Shown here piece by piece: positions 34,174 through 42,235 of a stretch of DNA of 64,000 nt; position 1 is the first letter of the stretch, and the number at the start of each line of letters is the position of its first letter. Both the position numbers and the translations under genes were made by a program. Source of the stretch: Sphingopyxis sp. BE259 (lineage in GTDB: Bacteria; Pseudomonadota; Alphaproteobacteria; Sphingomonadales; Sphingomonadaceae); the NCBI RefSeq assembly GCF_031457495.1, contig NZ_JAVDWM010000001.1, forward strand, positions 1,104,001 through 1,168,000, read 5' to 3'. A model generated the notes under the pieces. The model ran no database searches. It saw only the letters and a list, made by a program, of their open reading frames with translations, and was not told the origin of the DNA.

Positions 34174-34221
34174 CCTGTGACTCCCCGGTTTCGGATGGTT
34201 TTATGATGAGGAGATTAGACG

Positions 34222-34629
34222 ATGGCAATTGAAAATGGGAGCACTTTTCTGCTGAAGGTCGGCAATGGCGCGGCGCCGCCGACCTATCAGACCGTGGCGG
34301 GATTACGGACGACGCAGCTGTCGGTGAACGGCGAGGCGGTGAACGTCACGACCAAGGATTCGGGCGGCTGGCGCGCGCTGTTGTCGGGCGCCGGGGTGCG
34401 ATCGGTTTCGGTGAGCGCAGCAGGGATTTTTACCGGTTCGGCGGCGGAAGTACGGGTGCGCGGTCATGCGCTGGCGGGGACGATCGACGATTATGAGCTG
34501 AGTTTCGAAAGCGGCGAGCGGCTGCGCGGGCGGTTCCTGGTGACGCGGCTGGACTATGCCGGCGATTATAACGGCGAGCGCAATTACACACTGAACCTGG
34601 AATCGAGCGGCGCGGTGGTGAGCCTGTGA
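34222..34629 (+). CDS. GTA major tail protein (TP901-1 type, gp9)
   Basis: A 135-residue protein: NGSTFLLKVGNGAAPPTYQT, LSVNGEAVNVTTKDSGGWRA and DYELSFESGERLRGRFLVTR, then DYAGDYNGERNYTLNLESSG. This is the tail-tube subunit family found in TP901-1-like phages and GTAs. GAGGAG seven bases upstream gives a strong start. It begins a new segment after the reverse-strand gene, so a promoter may lie within 34174-34221. Confidence 0.9.
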   Translation: MAIENGSTFLLKVGNGAAPPTYQTVAGLRTTQLSVNGEAVNVTTKDSGGWRALLSGAGVRSVSVSAAGIFTGSAAEVRVRGHALAGTIDDYELSFESGERLRGRFLVTRLDYAGDYNGERNYTLNLESSGAVVSL

Positions 34630-34940
34630 GCGCGGCGGCGAATGCGCTGCGCGGCGAGGCGGAATTGCGGGTTGGCGCCGAGGTGTTTGTGTTGCGCCCG
34701 AGCTTTGCCGCGCTGGTCGCGGCGGAGGGCGAGCTGGGGCCGCTGTTCGCGCTGATCGAGCGCGCGGCGGACGGACGGCTGGGACTGGGCGAGCTGGCGG
34801 TGCTGTTCTGGCACTGTGTGCGGGATCGGCCCGAGGGGCTGAGCCGTGAGGCGGTAGGTGAGGCGGTTGTCGCGCAGGGGCTGGCGGCGGTGACCCCGGC
34901 GCTGCGCGTGTTGCTGGGGCAGATATTGTCGGGGCGGTGA
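34626..34940 (+). CDS. GTA gp10-like protein
   Basis: A 104-residue protein starting at a GTG that overlaps the gp9 stop. EVFVLRPSFAALVAAEGELG, FALIERAADGRLGLGELAVL and FWHCVRDRPEGLSREAVGEA match the GTA gp10 (gene transfer agent family) pattern. Together with the next small gene it takes the position of tail assembly chaperones. Confidence 0.85.
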   Translation: MSAAANALRGEAELRVGAEVFVLRPSFAALVAAEGELGPLFALIERAADGRLGLGELAVLFWHCVRDRPEGLSREAVGEAVVAQGLAAVTPALRVLLGQILSGR

Positions 34941-35147
34941 ATGGTGTCGAATGATCGAGTGGGTCTGGCCGCGGTCACGCTGGCGGGTGTGATGGCGCGC
35001 GTTGCGGGATGGCGGCCGGATGATTTCTGGGCGGCGACGCCTGCCGATGTTCGCGCGGTGCTGGCCGGCTGGGTCGAGGCAGAAGCGGTAGCGACATTCG
35101 ACGGCGGCGCGCTGGCCGCACTGATGGAGAAATTTCCCGATGGATGA
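34941..35147 (+). CDS. GTA tail assembly chaperone (gp10.1-like)
   Basis: A 68-residue protein beginning right after the gp10 stop. AGWRPDDFWAATPADVRAVL is the signature of the small tail assembly chaperone between gp10 and the tape measure in GTAs. Overlaps the tape-measure gene by 8 bp. Confidence 0.82.
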   Translation: MVSNDRVGLAAVTLAGVMARVAGWRPDDFWAATPADVRAVLAGWVEAEAVATFDGGALAALMEKFPDG

Positions 35148-35709
35148 GATCGACGAGATGGTGGTGGCGGTGCGCGCCGACACCAGCGCGTTCCGGCGCG
35201 ACATTGCGGCGCTGCGTGGTGAGCTGGAGGGGTCGCTGGGGTCTGGCGCCGATGCGGCAGGGCGGGCGATCGAACGCGCGCTGAGCCGCGCGATCGTGGC
35301 GGGCAAGCTGGGGTTCGAGGATCTGAAGCGGCTGGCGCTGGCGGTGATGGCCGACATTGCACGCGCCGCGATTTCGAACGGGATCGGGGCGCTGGGCGGC
35401 GGCGGATCAGGCGCGAGTCAGGGCGGCGGTGGTCTGCTGGCGCTGGCGCTGTCGCTGTTCGGGGCGCCGGGACGCGCAACGGGCGGCCCGGTGAGCGCCG
35501 GGCGCGCCTATCGGGTCGGCGAGCGCGGACCCGAGCTGTTCGTGCCGACCGCGAGCGGGCGGATCGAGGCGGCAGGCGGCGGCGCGCGCAATATCGCGAT
35601 CACGGTGAATGTGCAGGGGCAGACGGACAGCGAGCCACAACGGCTGGCGCAGACCGGGCGGCAGCTGGCGCGCGCGGTGCGTCGAGCGGTGGCTAGTGGG
35701 GAAGATTGA
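35140..35709 (+). CDS. Short GTA tape-measure protein (gp11)
   Basis: A 189-residue protein. The N-terminal part has DEMVVAVRADTSAFRRDIAA (tape-measure opening), a Gly-rich hydrophobic middle (GGGGLLALALSLFGAPGRAT), and the C-terminal GGPVSAGRAYRVGERGPELF seen in tape measures of many phages. About 190 residues would span a very short tail, in line with the short tails of GTAs. No separate membrane-active region beyond the Gly-rich stretch. Confidence 0.85.
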   Translation: MDEIDEMVVAVRADTSAFRRDIAALRGELEGSLGSGADAAGRAIERALSRAIVAGKLGFEDLKRLALAVMADIARAAISNGIGALGGGGSGASQGGGGLLALALSLFGAPGRATGGPVSAGRAYRVGERGPELFVPTASGRIEAAGGGARNIAITVNVQGQTDSEPQRLAQTGRQLARAVRRAVASGED

Positions 35710-35890
35710 GCCACACTTCTTTGTAGGCCTGACCCCGTCCGCGATTGTCCATTGCAGAAGAAGGATTTGTGCCCCGGCGAACGCCGGGGAACAGCCGGTT
35801 GTTGGGCGCTGTGCTGCTCGCCCACCCCACTTCACTGGCGAGCAAGCTCGCGAGTTTCGTTGCCCCTCCCCTGAAGGGGAAGGGATGGTG

Positions 35891-38239
35891 ATGTCACCTG
35901 GAAAGGCTGTCGTGATGGGCTGGGCATTGGTGGCGGCGGCCGAGCCGCATCATCGCAAGGGTTGGGTGAAGCGGTTCGATCCGCGCTTTTGGACGGTCGA
36001 TTTCGCGCGGCCGATGATGGCGAGCGTGAGTGATCCGGCACCGCGAACGCTGCGCGTCGAGGCGGTGTTTTACCGCAAGCAGGATCTGGCGGGGTTGATT
36101 TGGGAAAGCGAGGATCGCTGGGATCATCCGCTGCTGGCGTATGAGACGAAGCGCGATTTCCGGCGCACGCAGCTGAGCTTTCGGTGGCGGTCGGGCGGGG
36201 TCAAGCCGCTCGATGCGCTGCACGGGCCGACGCTGACCATCGAGGGACGCGATGCGGCGGGGAGCCCGCGTGCCTGGTATGTGCGGTCGTGGAATTATGC
36301 GGTCGGGACGGCGGAAGATGCGGTCGTCACGCTGGATTTCGATGCGCTGGACGGCGGGTTCCTGCTGCCCGGCGAGGCCGATCCGGTGTGGGCGGGGGAC
36401 GTGGACCGGATGTTCATCTCGCTGGTGCCGCCGACCTATGATGGCGCCGATGGGGTGCTGGCGGCGTCGGTCGAGGGCTGGGCCGAGATGAGCGCGATCG
36501 CCTGTTCGGGATCGGGATCGGTGCTGGCGATCGGCGATGCGGTGCTGCCCGAAACCGCGCTGGGCATGACCAACGGCTATGACGATTGCTATCACCTGAC
36601 CCCGGCGCGGGTGGTGCGGCAGATCGCGCAATTGGGCTATCGCGGCGATGTCGTCCATTATGTCGGGATGAGCCATTATATGCGGCTCGAACCCGGCGGC
36701 GACGGGTTTTGTGTCAGCCTGGCGGGCGGGGCGCTGAACCGGCCCGCGCGCGAATGGCACCGGGCGCTGGCGGCGGGGTGCGCGGCGGCGGGGCTGGGGC
36801 TGATCTGGTCGCTGTCCTATGAGGTGTTCGACGCCTATTGCCCGGCGAGCTGGAAACAGCGCGATGCCGACGGCGCCCCGGCGCTGACCGGGTGGGTGCC
36901 GCCATCGACCCTGTTGTCGCCCGCCAATGCGGCGGCGATGGGATATTTGCAGCTGGTCGCGCGGGCGTTTGTCGCGATCGGTCGTGATGCGGGGCTGGCG
37001 CCGAAATTCCAGGTCGGCGAGCCGTGGTGGTGGGTCAATCCGGGCGGCAAGATCTGTGGTTATGATGGTGCGACGGGTGCGGCACTGGGCGAGGCGAGCG
37101 TCGCGATTGCCGACGTGCGCGGGACGCTGAGCGCGCCGCAGCGGGCGATGCTGGACGCTTTGGGGGCGTTGCTCGCGACATCGACGGCGGCGCTGGTCGC
37201 GGCGGCGCGGCATGAGGCGGGGGCGGCAGGGCTTCAGTCCTTTCTGTTGGTGTTTTTGCCGACTGTGCTCGACCCGGCGGCGCCCGAGGTGCGGCGGGCC
37301 AATGTGCCGCTGGCGTGGGCGAAGCCGGCTTTCGATGTGTTGCAGCTGGAGGATTATGATTGGGTGACCGCAGGGCGCGGCGCCGAGACCGCGGGGGCGC
37401 GGGCGGCGATGGTAGTGCGACTGGGCTATCCGGCTGACGAGCAGCAATATTTTTCGGGCTTTGTGCTGGACGCGGAGGATCGCGGGCAGTGGCGGGCGAT
37501 CGCCGACGCCGCCGACGCGGCGCGGCGGGCGGGGGTGGCGCGGACGTTCGTGTGGGCGCTGCCGCAAGTGGCGCGCGACGGGTTCGTGGCTTTCGACGGG
37601 GAGGATGAGGTGCAGGCTTTTGATGCGGTGGATTTCCCGCTGGCGATCGGGCGCGAGGCGATGGTGGCGACCGAATTTTCGACCCAAATCGTGAGCTCGC
37701 CATCGGGGCATGAACAGCGGGCGAGCGAATGGGCCGAGGCGCGGATGGCTTATGATGCTGGGCCGGGGATAAGGTCCGAGGCCGATGTGCGGGTGCTGGC
37801 GGATTTTTTCCGCGCGCGGCGCGGGGCGGCGCGGGGGTTCCGCTTTCGCGATCCGTTCGATGCGAGTTCGGCGGCCGATGGCGGATTGCCGACGGCAAGC
37901 GACCAGATGCTGGGGGTCGGCGACGGGGTGCGGCGGCAGTTTGCGCTGGTGAAACTTTATGGTGCGGGGGACGCCGAGCAGGTGCGCGCGATCCGGCTGC
38001 CGGTGGCGGGGAGCGTGCGGGTGTCGGTCGATGGGATCGAGACGGCGGGGTTTTCGGTGACGGGCGCGGGTGAGGTGCTGCTGGATGTGGCGCCCGCTGC
38101 AGGGATCGCGGTGCGCGCCGGATTTCTGTTCGATGTGCCGGTGCGCTTTGCCGAGGATCGGCTGGAGGCGAGCCGCGCGACCTTTCTGGCGGGCGAGATT
38201 GCGCGCGTGCCGCTGGTCGAGGTGCGGGCGCCATGGTGA
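35891..38239 (+). CDS. GTA tail protein with large N-terminal domain and C-terminal DUF2460 (gp12-like)
   Basis: A 782-residue protein. The last 210 residues (ATEFSTQIVSSPSGHEQRAS, FFRARRGAARGFRFRDPFDA and ending) are DUF2460, the distal-tail protein that in Rhodobacter GTA is the whole gp12. The N-terminal 550 residues (WVKRFDPRFWTVDFARPMMA; YDDCYHLTPARVVRQIAQLG; GLIWSLSYEVFDAYCPASWK; EPWWWVNPGGKICGYDGATG) look like a strand-rich domain plus a TIM-barrel-like hydrolase fold, as in the non-contractile tail sheath proteins of Chi-like phages. ATGs at 35885 and 35915 are also possible. The upstream repeat includes the ribosome site. Confidence 0.75.
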   Translation: MSPGKAVVMGWALVAAAEPHHRKGWVKRFDPRFWTVDFARPMMASVSDPAPRTLRVEAVFYRKQDLAGLIWESEDRWDHPLLAYETKRDFRRTQLSFRWRSGGVKPLDALHGPTLTIEGRDAAGSPRAWYVRSWNYAVGTAEDAVVTLDFDALDGGFLLPGEADPVWAGDVDRMFISLVPPTYDGADGVLAASVEGWAEMSAIACSGSGSVLAIGDAVLPETALGMTNGYDDCYHLTPARVVRQIAQLGYRGDVVHYVGMSHYMRLEPGGDGFCVSLAGGALNRPAREWHRALAAGCAAAGLGLIWSLSYEVFDAYCPASWKQRDADGAPALTGWVPPSTLLSPANAAAMGYLQLVARAFVAIGRDAGLAPKFQVGEPWWWVNPGGKICGYDGATGAALGEASVAIADVRGTLSAPQRAMLDALGALLATSTAALVAAARHEAGAAGLQSFLLVFLPTVLDPAAPEVRRANVPLAWAKPAFDVLQLEDYDWVTAGRGAETAGARAAMVVRLGYPADEQQYFSGFVLDAEDRGQWRAIADAADAARRAGVARTFVWALPQVARDGFVAFDGEDEVQAFDAVDFPLAIGREAMVATEFSTQIVSSPSGHEQRASEWAEARMAYDAGPGIRSEADVRVLADFFRARRGAARGFRFRDPFDASSAADGGLPTASDQMLGVGDGVRRQFALVKLYGAGDAEQVRAIRLPVAGSVRVSVDGIETAGFSVTGAGEVLLDVAPAAGIAVRAGFLFDVPVRFAEDRLEASRATFLAGEIARVPLVEVRAPW

Positions 38240-39054
38240 TGCTGGCCGCGCCCGACTGGCTGCGCGCCGAAGTCGTGACGCTGGCGTGGTGCTGGCGGCT
38301 GGCGCGGCGCGACGGGGTGGTGATCGGGCTGACCTCGCACGACCGCGACCTGCTGGTCGGCGGACTGGTCTATCGCGCCGCGCCGGGGATGAAGCCGTCG
38401 GCGCTGGAGACGAGCGACAGCCTGGAGGCGGCGACGATGGACCTCGAGGGCGCAATCGCGAGCGATGCGATTGCGGCGCGCGATCTGGATGCGGGGCGCT
38501 GGGACGGCGCCGAACTGGAATTGTTCGTGACCGACTGGACCGAATCGGAAGCGGCGCCGGTGACGGTGGCGCGCGGATCGCTGGGAGCGATCGAGCGGCG
38601 CGGGGCGGCGTTCGCGGCGGAGTTGCAGGGGGTGACGCGGTTGCTCGACCGGCCGGTGTGCCCGGCGACGTCGCCGTCGTGCCGCGCGATGCTGGGCGAC
38701 TGGGCGTGCCGGGTCGATCTGGCGCCGCTGTCTCATGTCCGGCGCGTGGTGGCGGTCGCCGGGCGGGCGGTCACACTGGACAGCGCGGTGGCGGGACTGG
38801 CGTTCGGCGAATTGCGGTGGATCGAGGGCGCCAATTGCGGCTTGTCCAGCCCGGTGATCGCGGCCGACGGCGCGGTGTTGCAACTGGCCGAAGGACCGGC
38901 GTTTTCGGTGGCGGGCGCGGTGCGGGTGCGGCTGATCGAAGGATGCGACAAGCAGCTGGCGACGTGCCGCGACCGCTTTGCCAATGCGATCAATTTTCGC
39001 GGTGAGGCCCATCTGCCGGGCAATGATCTGCTCACCCGTTATCCCGGTGGCTGA
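38233..39054 (+). CDS. GTA tail protein, DUF2163 (gp13)
   Basis: A 273-residue DUF2163/BR0599-type protein: LAWCWRLARRDGVVIGLTSH, DRDLLVGGLVYRAAPG, LQGVTRLLDRPVCPATSPSC (with following Cys) and LIEGCDKQLATCRDRFANAI. The last block holds the conserved cysteines that bind an iron-sulphur cluster in related phage hub proteins. Start at 38233 or 38239. Overlaps gp12 by 7 bp and gp14 by 8 bp. Confidence 0.9.
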   Translation: MVMLAAPDWLRAEVVTLAWCWRLARRDGVVIGLTSHDRDLLVGGLVYRAAPGMKPSALETSDSLEAATMDLEGAIASDAIAARDLDAGRWDGAELELFVTDWTESEAAPVTVARGSLGAIERRGAAFAAELQGVTRLLDRPVCPATSPSCRAMLGDWACRVDLAPLSHVRRVVAVAGRAVTLDSAVAGLAFGELRWIEGANCGLSSPVIAADGAVLQLAEGPAFSVAGAVRVRLIEGCDKQLATCRDRFANAINFRGEAHLPGNDLLTRYPGG

Positions 39055-39565
39055 CGGCGCCAGCCGCGCCTTTGCAGCGGCACAGACGATGGTCGGCGCG
39101 CGGTTTCGCCCGCAGGGCCGCGACCCGGCGACGGGCGTCGATTGCGTCGGGCTGGTCTGGGCCGCCTATAGGGCGGTCGGCGAGCGACTGGTAGCGCCAT
39201 CAAACTATCCGTTGCGCGGCTGGTCGCGGGCACAGGTCGAGGCGGGGTTGACGGCGGCGGGGTTCTCCCCGGTCGAGGACGCCGCACGCGTTGGCGATGT
39301 GGCGCTGATTGGATGCCCGGCGAGGCAGTTCCATCTGGGGCTGATCGGGGTGACAACATTTGTCCATGCCCACGCCGGTTTGCGGTGCGTGGTTGAGACG
39401 CCGATTGATGCGCTGGCACCCGACGCGGTGCGGTGGCGATTTATAGAGACAGGGGATGACGATGGCGACGTTGGTGCTGACGGTGGTCGGCGGGATCGTT
39501 GGGGGACCGGTGGGCGCTGCGATCGGCGCGGCGCTGGGGCAACAGGTCGATGCCCAGATCTTTAA
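39047..39565 (+). CDS. GTA NlpC/P60 cell-wall peptidase (gp14)
   Basis: A 172-residue peptidase with catalytic Cys33 in GVDCVGLVWAAY and His96 in FHLGLIGV. It cuts peptidoglycan during DNA entry. It starts at a GTG overlapping the gp13 stop. The frame continues 110 bp into the gp15 gene; the last 35 residues (GDDDGDVGADGGRRDRWGTG) are low-complexity and read gp15 in another frame, suggesting the original stop was lost. Confidence 0.88.
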   Translation: MADGASRAFAAAQTMVGARFRPQGRDPATGVDCVGLVWAAYRAVGERLVAPSNYPLRGWSRAQVEAGLTAAGFSPVEDAARVGDVALIGCPARQFHLGLIGVTTFVHAHAGLRCVVETPIDALAPDAVRWRFIETGDDDGDVGADGGRRDRWGTGGRCDRRGAGATGRCPDL

Positions 39566-41639
39566 GCCGAAAGGGCGCGAGGGGCCGCGGCTCGCCGATC
39601 TGAAGGTCCAGGCATCAACCTATGGCCAGCAAATCCCACAGCTGTTCGGGACGATGCGCGTCGCGGGCAGCGTGGTCTGGGCGACCGACCTGATCGAACG
39701 GCGGAGCAAACGCGGCGGCGGCAAGGGGCGGCCGTCGACGACCGAATATAGCTATGCGGTGTCGTTGGCGGTCGCGCTGTCGTCGCGTCCGATCCGCGCG
39801 ATCCGGCGCATCTGGGCCGACGGCAACCTACTGCGCGGCACCAGCGGGACGTTTCAGGAGCGCTGCACGTTTCGCTGGCATGACGGCGGCGAGGACCAGG
39901 CCGTCGACCCGTTGATTGCTTCGGCGACCGGAATGACGTCGGCGAGCGCTTTTCGCGGGCTGGCCTATGCGGTGTTCGAGGGGCTTGAACTGGGCGCCTT
40001 TGGCAACCGGATTCCCTCGCTGACCTTTGAAGTAGAGGCCGACACGGGAACGGTCGATGCCGGGATGATCGGCGATCGCCTGTTGGGCGAGACCGGGCGA
40101 TGTTTCGGGGCGTGGCCGTTCACCGGCTATGCCGCGTCGGGCGACCGGGCGCGCGACGCGCTGGCGCCGTTGTTCGATGTCGATGGTGTGCGGGTGGCGA
40201 CCGGTTCGGAGCAGTGGCGGCTGGCCCCTGCAGAGTTGACCGGCGCGCCGCTGATGCTGAGCGGTTTTTGCGAGGCGCTGCGGATGGAAATCGAGCACGA
40301 TGCAATCGAGCGCCAACGCGCGCCATTGTCGTCGTTGCCGGGGTCGATCCGGCTGCGCCACTATGAACCTGAACGCGATTATCAGCTGGGGCAGCAGGCA
40401 AGCCAGGTCGCGGGGGGCGGCGTGCGCGAGGAGCGGATCGACCTGCCCGCAGTGTTGCCGGCGCCGTCGGCACGGGCGCTGGCGCAGCGCCTGGCTGCGG
40501 CGGCGGCGGATGGGCGCGAGACATTGATCTGGCAGGCCGATCTGGCGGCGCTGGCACTGCCGGTCGGGCATGTCGTGACGCTGGCTGATGGCAGCGCATG
40601 GCGCCTCGCGGCGCGGACGGTGCGCGCGAACGAGATATTGATCGAATTGAAGCGGCACCAACCAGTGCCCGCCGCCGACCTGCCCGCCGCGCCGGGGATC
40701 CCGGTGCGCGCGCCCGACTGGCCCGATGCGGTCGGGACGGTGCAGCTGTTCGATCTGCCGAATCTGGGAAGCCCGGGCGCCGTGTCGGCGCGGGTTCTGA
40801 TCGCTGCTGCGGGCAGCAATGATGGCTGGCGCGGTGCCGATTGCTGGTTCGTGCCGGTCGCCGGGGCCGAGCCCATCGCGCTGGGAACGGTGCGGCCGGC
40901 GGCGGCGCTGGGGCAGTTGTCAGCGCCGCTGGCGACGGGAAGCGAAATGCTGTTCGACCGCGCCGCGACCCTGATGGTGACGCTGGTCAACCCGGCGATG
41001 ACGCTGGAATCGGTCGGCGACGCGGCGCTGCTGGGCGGTGCCAATCGGGCGATGGTGGGCAACGAGTTGGTGCAGTTCGGTGTCGCCGAGGCGGTGGGAG
41101 CGGGCGCGTGGCGCCTGTCGCATTTGCTGCGTGGCCGCGCCGGGACGGCGCAGGCGTTGGGGCATCCGGCGGGTGCGCCTTTTGTTCTGATCGATGATGG
41201 CGCACCGATGCTGTTGCCCGAAACGCTCGCCACGGCGGCGGAAAGCGGCGGCGCACTGCTGCAATGGACACCGCGCGGCGCGACGGCGATGACCGAGATG
41301 GCGGTTCCCGCGGCGACCAGCGCGCTGCGGCCGCTGGCGCCGGTGCATGGCCGGGTGGTGCCCGATGGGGCGGGCGGTGTCGTCATTGGCTGGCGCCGCC
41401 GCAGCCGCGTCGATACCGGCTGGCGCGACCATACAGACCTGCCGCTGGGCGAAGGACGCGAGGCGTGGCGTATCGCGTTGTCGCCGCCCGTGCCCGGGCG
41501 GGCGCCGTGGGAGCGCGACGCACCGACGCTGCATCTTGCGGCGGCGGACCTGGCTGGATTGCCTACCGGCACCGCGATCCTGATTCGCCAGGTCGGCGAT
41601 TTTGCGCTGTCGCCGCCGCTGTCTTTGCCGCTGACCTGA
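39456..41639 (+). CDS. GTA tail hub/tip protein (gp15-like, short form)
   Basis: A 727-residue protein. The opening VVGGIVGGPVGAAIGAALGQ is the Gly/Ala-rich membrane-active N-terminus of this family, followed by YGQQIPQLFGTMRVAGSVVW and TTEYSYAVSLAVALSSRPIR, then a hub domain (HYEPERDYQLGQQASQVAGG) and a conserved LLRGRAGTAQALGHPAGAPF. Rhodobacter gp15 is around 1300 residues and carries a TIM-barrel-like part; here that part is missing, while a similar-looking barrel sits in the gp12-like protein. ATGs at 39456 and 39462 are both possible. Confidence 0.85.
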   Translation: MTMATLVLTVVGGIVGGPVGAAIGAALGQQVDAQIFKPKGREGPRLADLKVQASTYGQQIPQLFGTMRVAGSVVWATDLIERRSKRGGGKGRPSTTEYSYAVSLAVALSSRPIRAIRRIWADGNLLRGTSGTFQERCTFRWHDGGEDQAVDPLIASATGMTSASAFRGLAYAVFEGLELGAFGNRIPSLTFEVEADTGTVDAGMIGDRLLGETGRCFGAWPFTGYAASGDRARDALAPLFDVDGVRVATGSEQWRLAPAELTGAPLMLSGFCEALRMEIEHDAIERQRAPLSSLPGSIRLRHYEPERDYQLGQQASQVAGGGVREERIDLPAVLPAPSARALAQRLAAAAADGRETLIWQADLAALALPVGHVVTLADGSAWRLAARTVRANEILIELKRHQPVPAADLPAAPGIPVRAPDWPDAVGTVQLFDLPNLGSPGAVSARVLIAAAGSNDGWRGADCWFVPVAGAEPIALGTVRPAAALGQLSAPLATGSEMLFDRAATLMVTLVNPAMTLESVGDAALLGGANRAMVGNELVQFGVAEAVGAGAWRLSHLLRGRAGTAQALGHPAGAPFVLIDDGAPMLLPETLATAAESGGALLQWTPRGATAMTEMAVPAATSALRPLAPVHGRVVPDGAGGVVIGWRRRSRVDTGWRDHTDLPLGEGREAWRIALSPPVPGRAPWERDAPTLHLAAADLAGLPTGTAILIRQVGDFALSPPLSLPLT

Positions 41640-41652
41640 AGAGGATGATGCC

Positions 41653-42105
41653 ATGACCGACATACCGCTGACCCCGCGCTTTGCCTTGCCATTGCTGGCG
41701 TTGGCGCAGGCGCAAAAGGAAATGACGCACAATGAGGCGCTGACCCTGATCGACGCGCTGGTTCATGCCGCGGTTATGGCGGGGCCGCTGAACGACCCGC
41801 CGTCGGCGCCGGTGCCGGGGCAATGCTGGCTGGTCGGCGCGGCAGCGACGGGTGCCTGGGCCGGGCAGGCGACCGCCATCGCGCTGTGGACGGTCGGGGG
41901 ATGGCGTTTTGCCGCCGCGTCGCCGGCGATGCAGGTGACGCGCCTGACCGACGGGGCGCGGCTGCGATTCGAGGCGGGGGAATGGGTGGCGCCGGTGGCG
42001 ATCAGTGCTCCTTCGGGCGGCTCGACAGCGGACACCGAAGCGCGTAGCACGCTGACCACGCTCATCGCCGCGCTTGAGGCGCAGGGTCTTCTGATCTCAG
42101 GCTGA
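41653..42105 (+). CDS. DUF2793 tail-associated protein
   Basis: A 150-residue protein: TPRFALPLLALAQAQKEMTH, NEALTLIDALVHAAVM and CWLVGAAATGAWAGQATAIA are the DUF2793 signature, found at the ends of GTA and phage tail regions, probably a tail tip or receptor-binding partner. Short for the family; only the N-terminal module is present. Last gene of the cluster. Confidence 0.85.
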   Translation: MTDIPLTPRFALPLLALAQAQKEMTHNEALTLIDALVHAAVMAGPLNDPPSAPVPGQCWLVGAAATGAWAGQATAIALWTVGGWRFAAASPAMQVTRLTDGARLRFEAGEWVAPVAISAPSGGSTADTEARSTLTTLIAALEAQGLLISG

Positions 42106-42235
42106 ATTTCTGAGCATTGGTTTTTAAAGTGCGACTTTTTGGCAACAGATTGACGATTTGTTCGCTTGCACGGAACCAAAGCGGCGAGTAGGACGTCTGC
42201 CGAGACGTATATCTCAATTTGAAAGGGGAATTACT

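Larger units (their letters stand above)
25270..42105 (+). mobile_element. Gene transfer agent structural gene cluster
   Basis: Terminases, portal, protease, capsid, connector, tail tube, tape measure, distal tail, cell-wall peptidase and hub genes lie in GTA order on the plus strand. There is no integrase, replication, lysogeny or lysis gene, and several family-specific genes (gp10, DUF6127, DUF2163, gp15) are of GTA type. Genes are mostly overlapping and intact. Regulators such as gafA and a lysis module are not in the window. Confidence 0.9.

Noticed and set aside
35894..38455. Open frame of 853 codons antisense to the gp12-like gene
   Set aside because: Arg/Pro/His-rich product, a shadow of the plus-strand gene, which carries a recognised DUF2460 domain.
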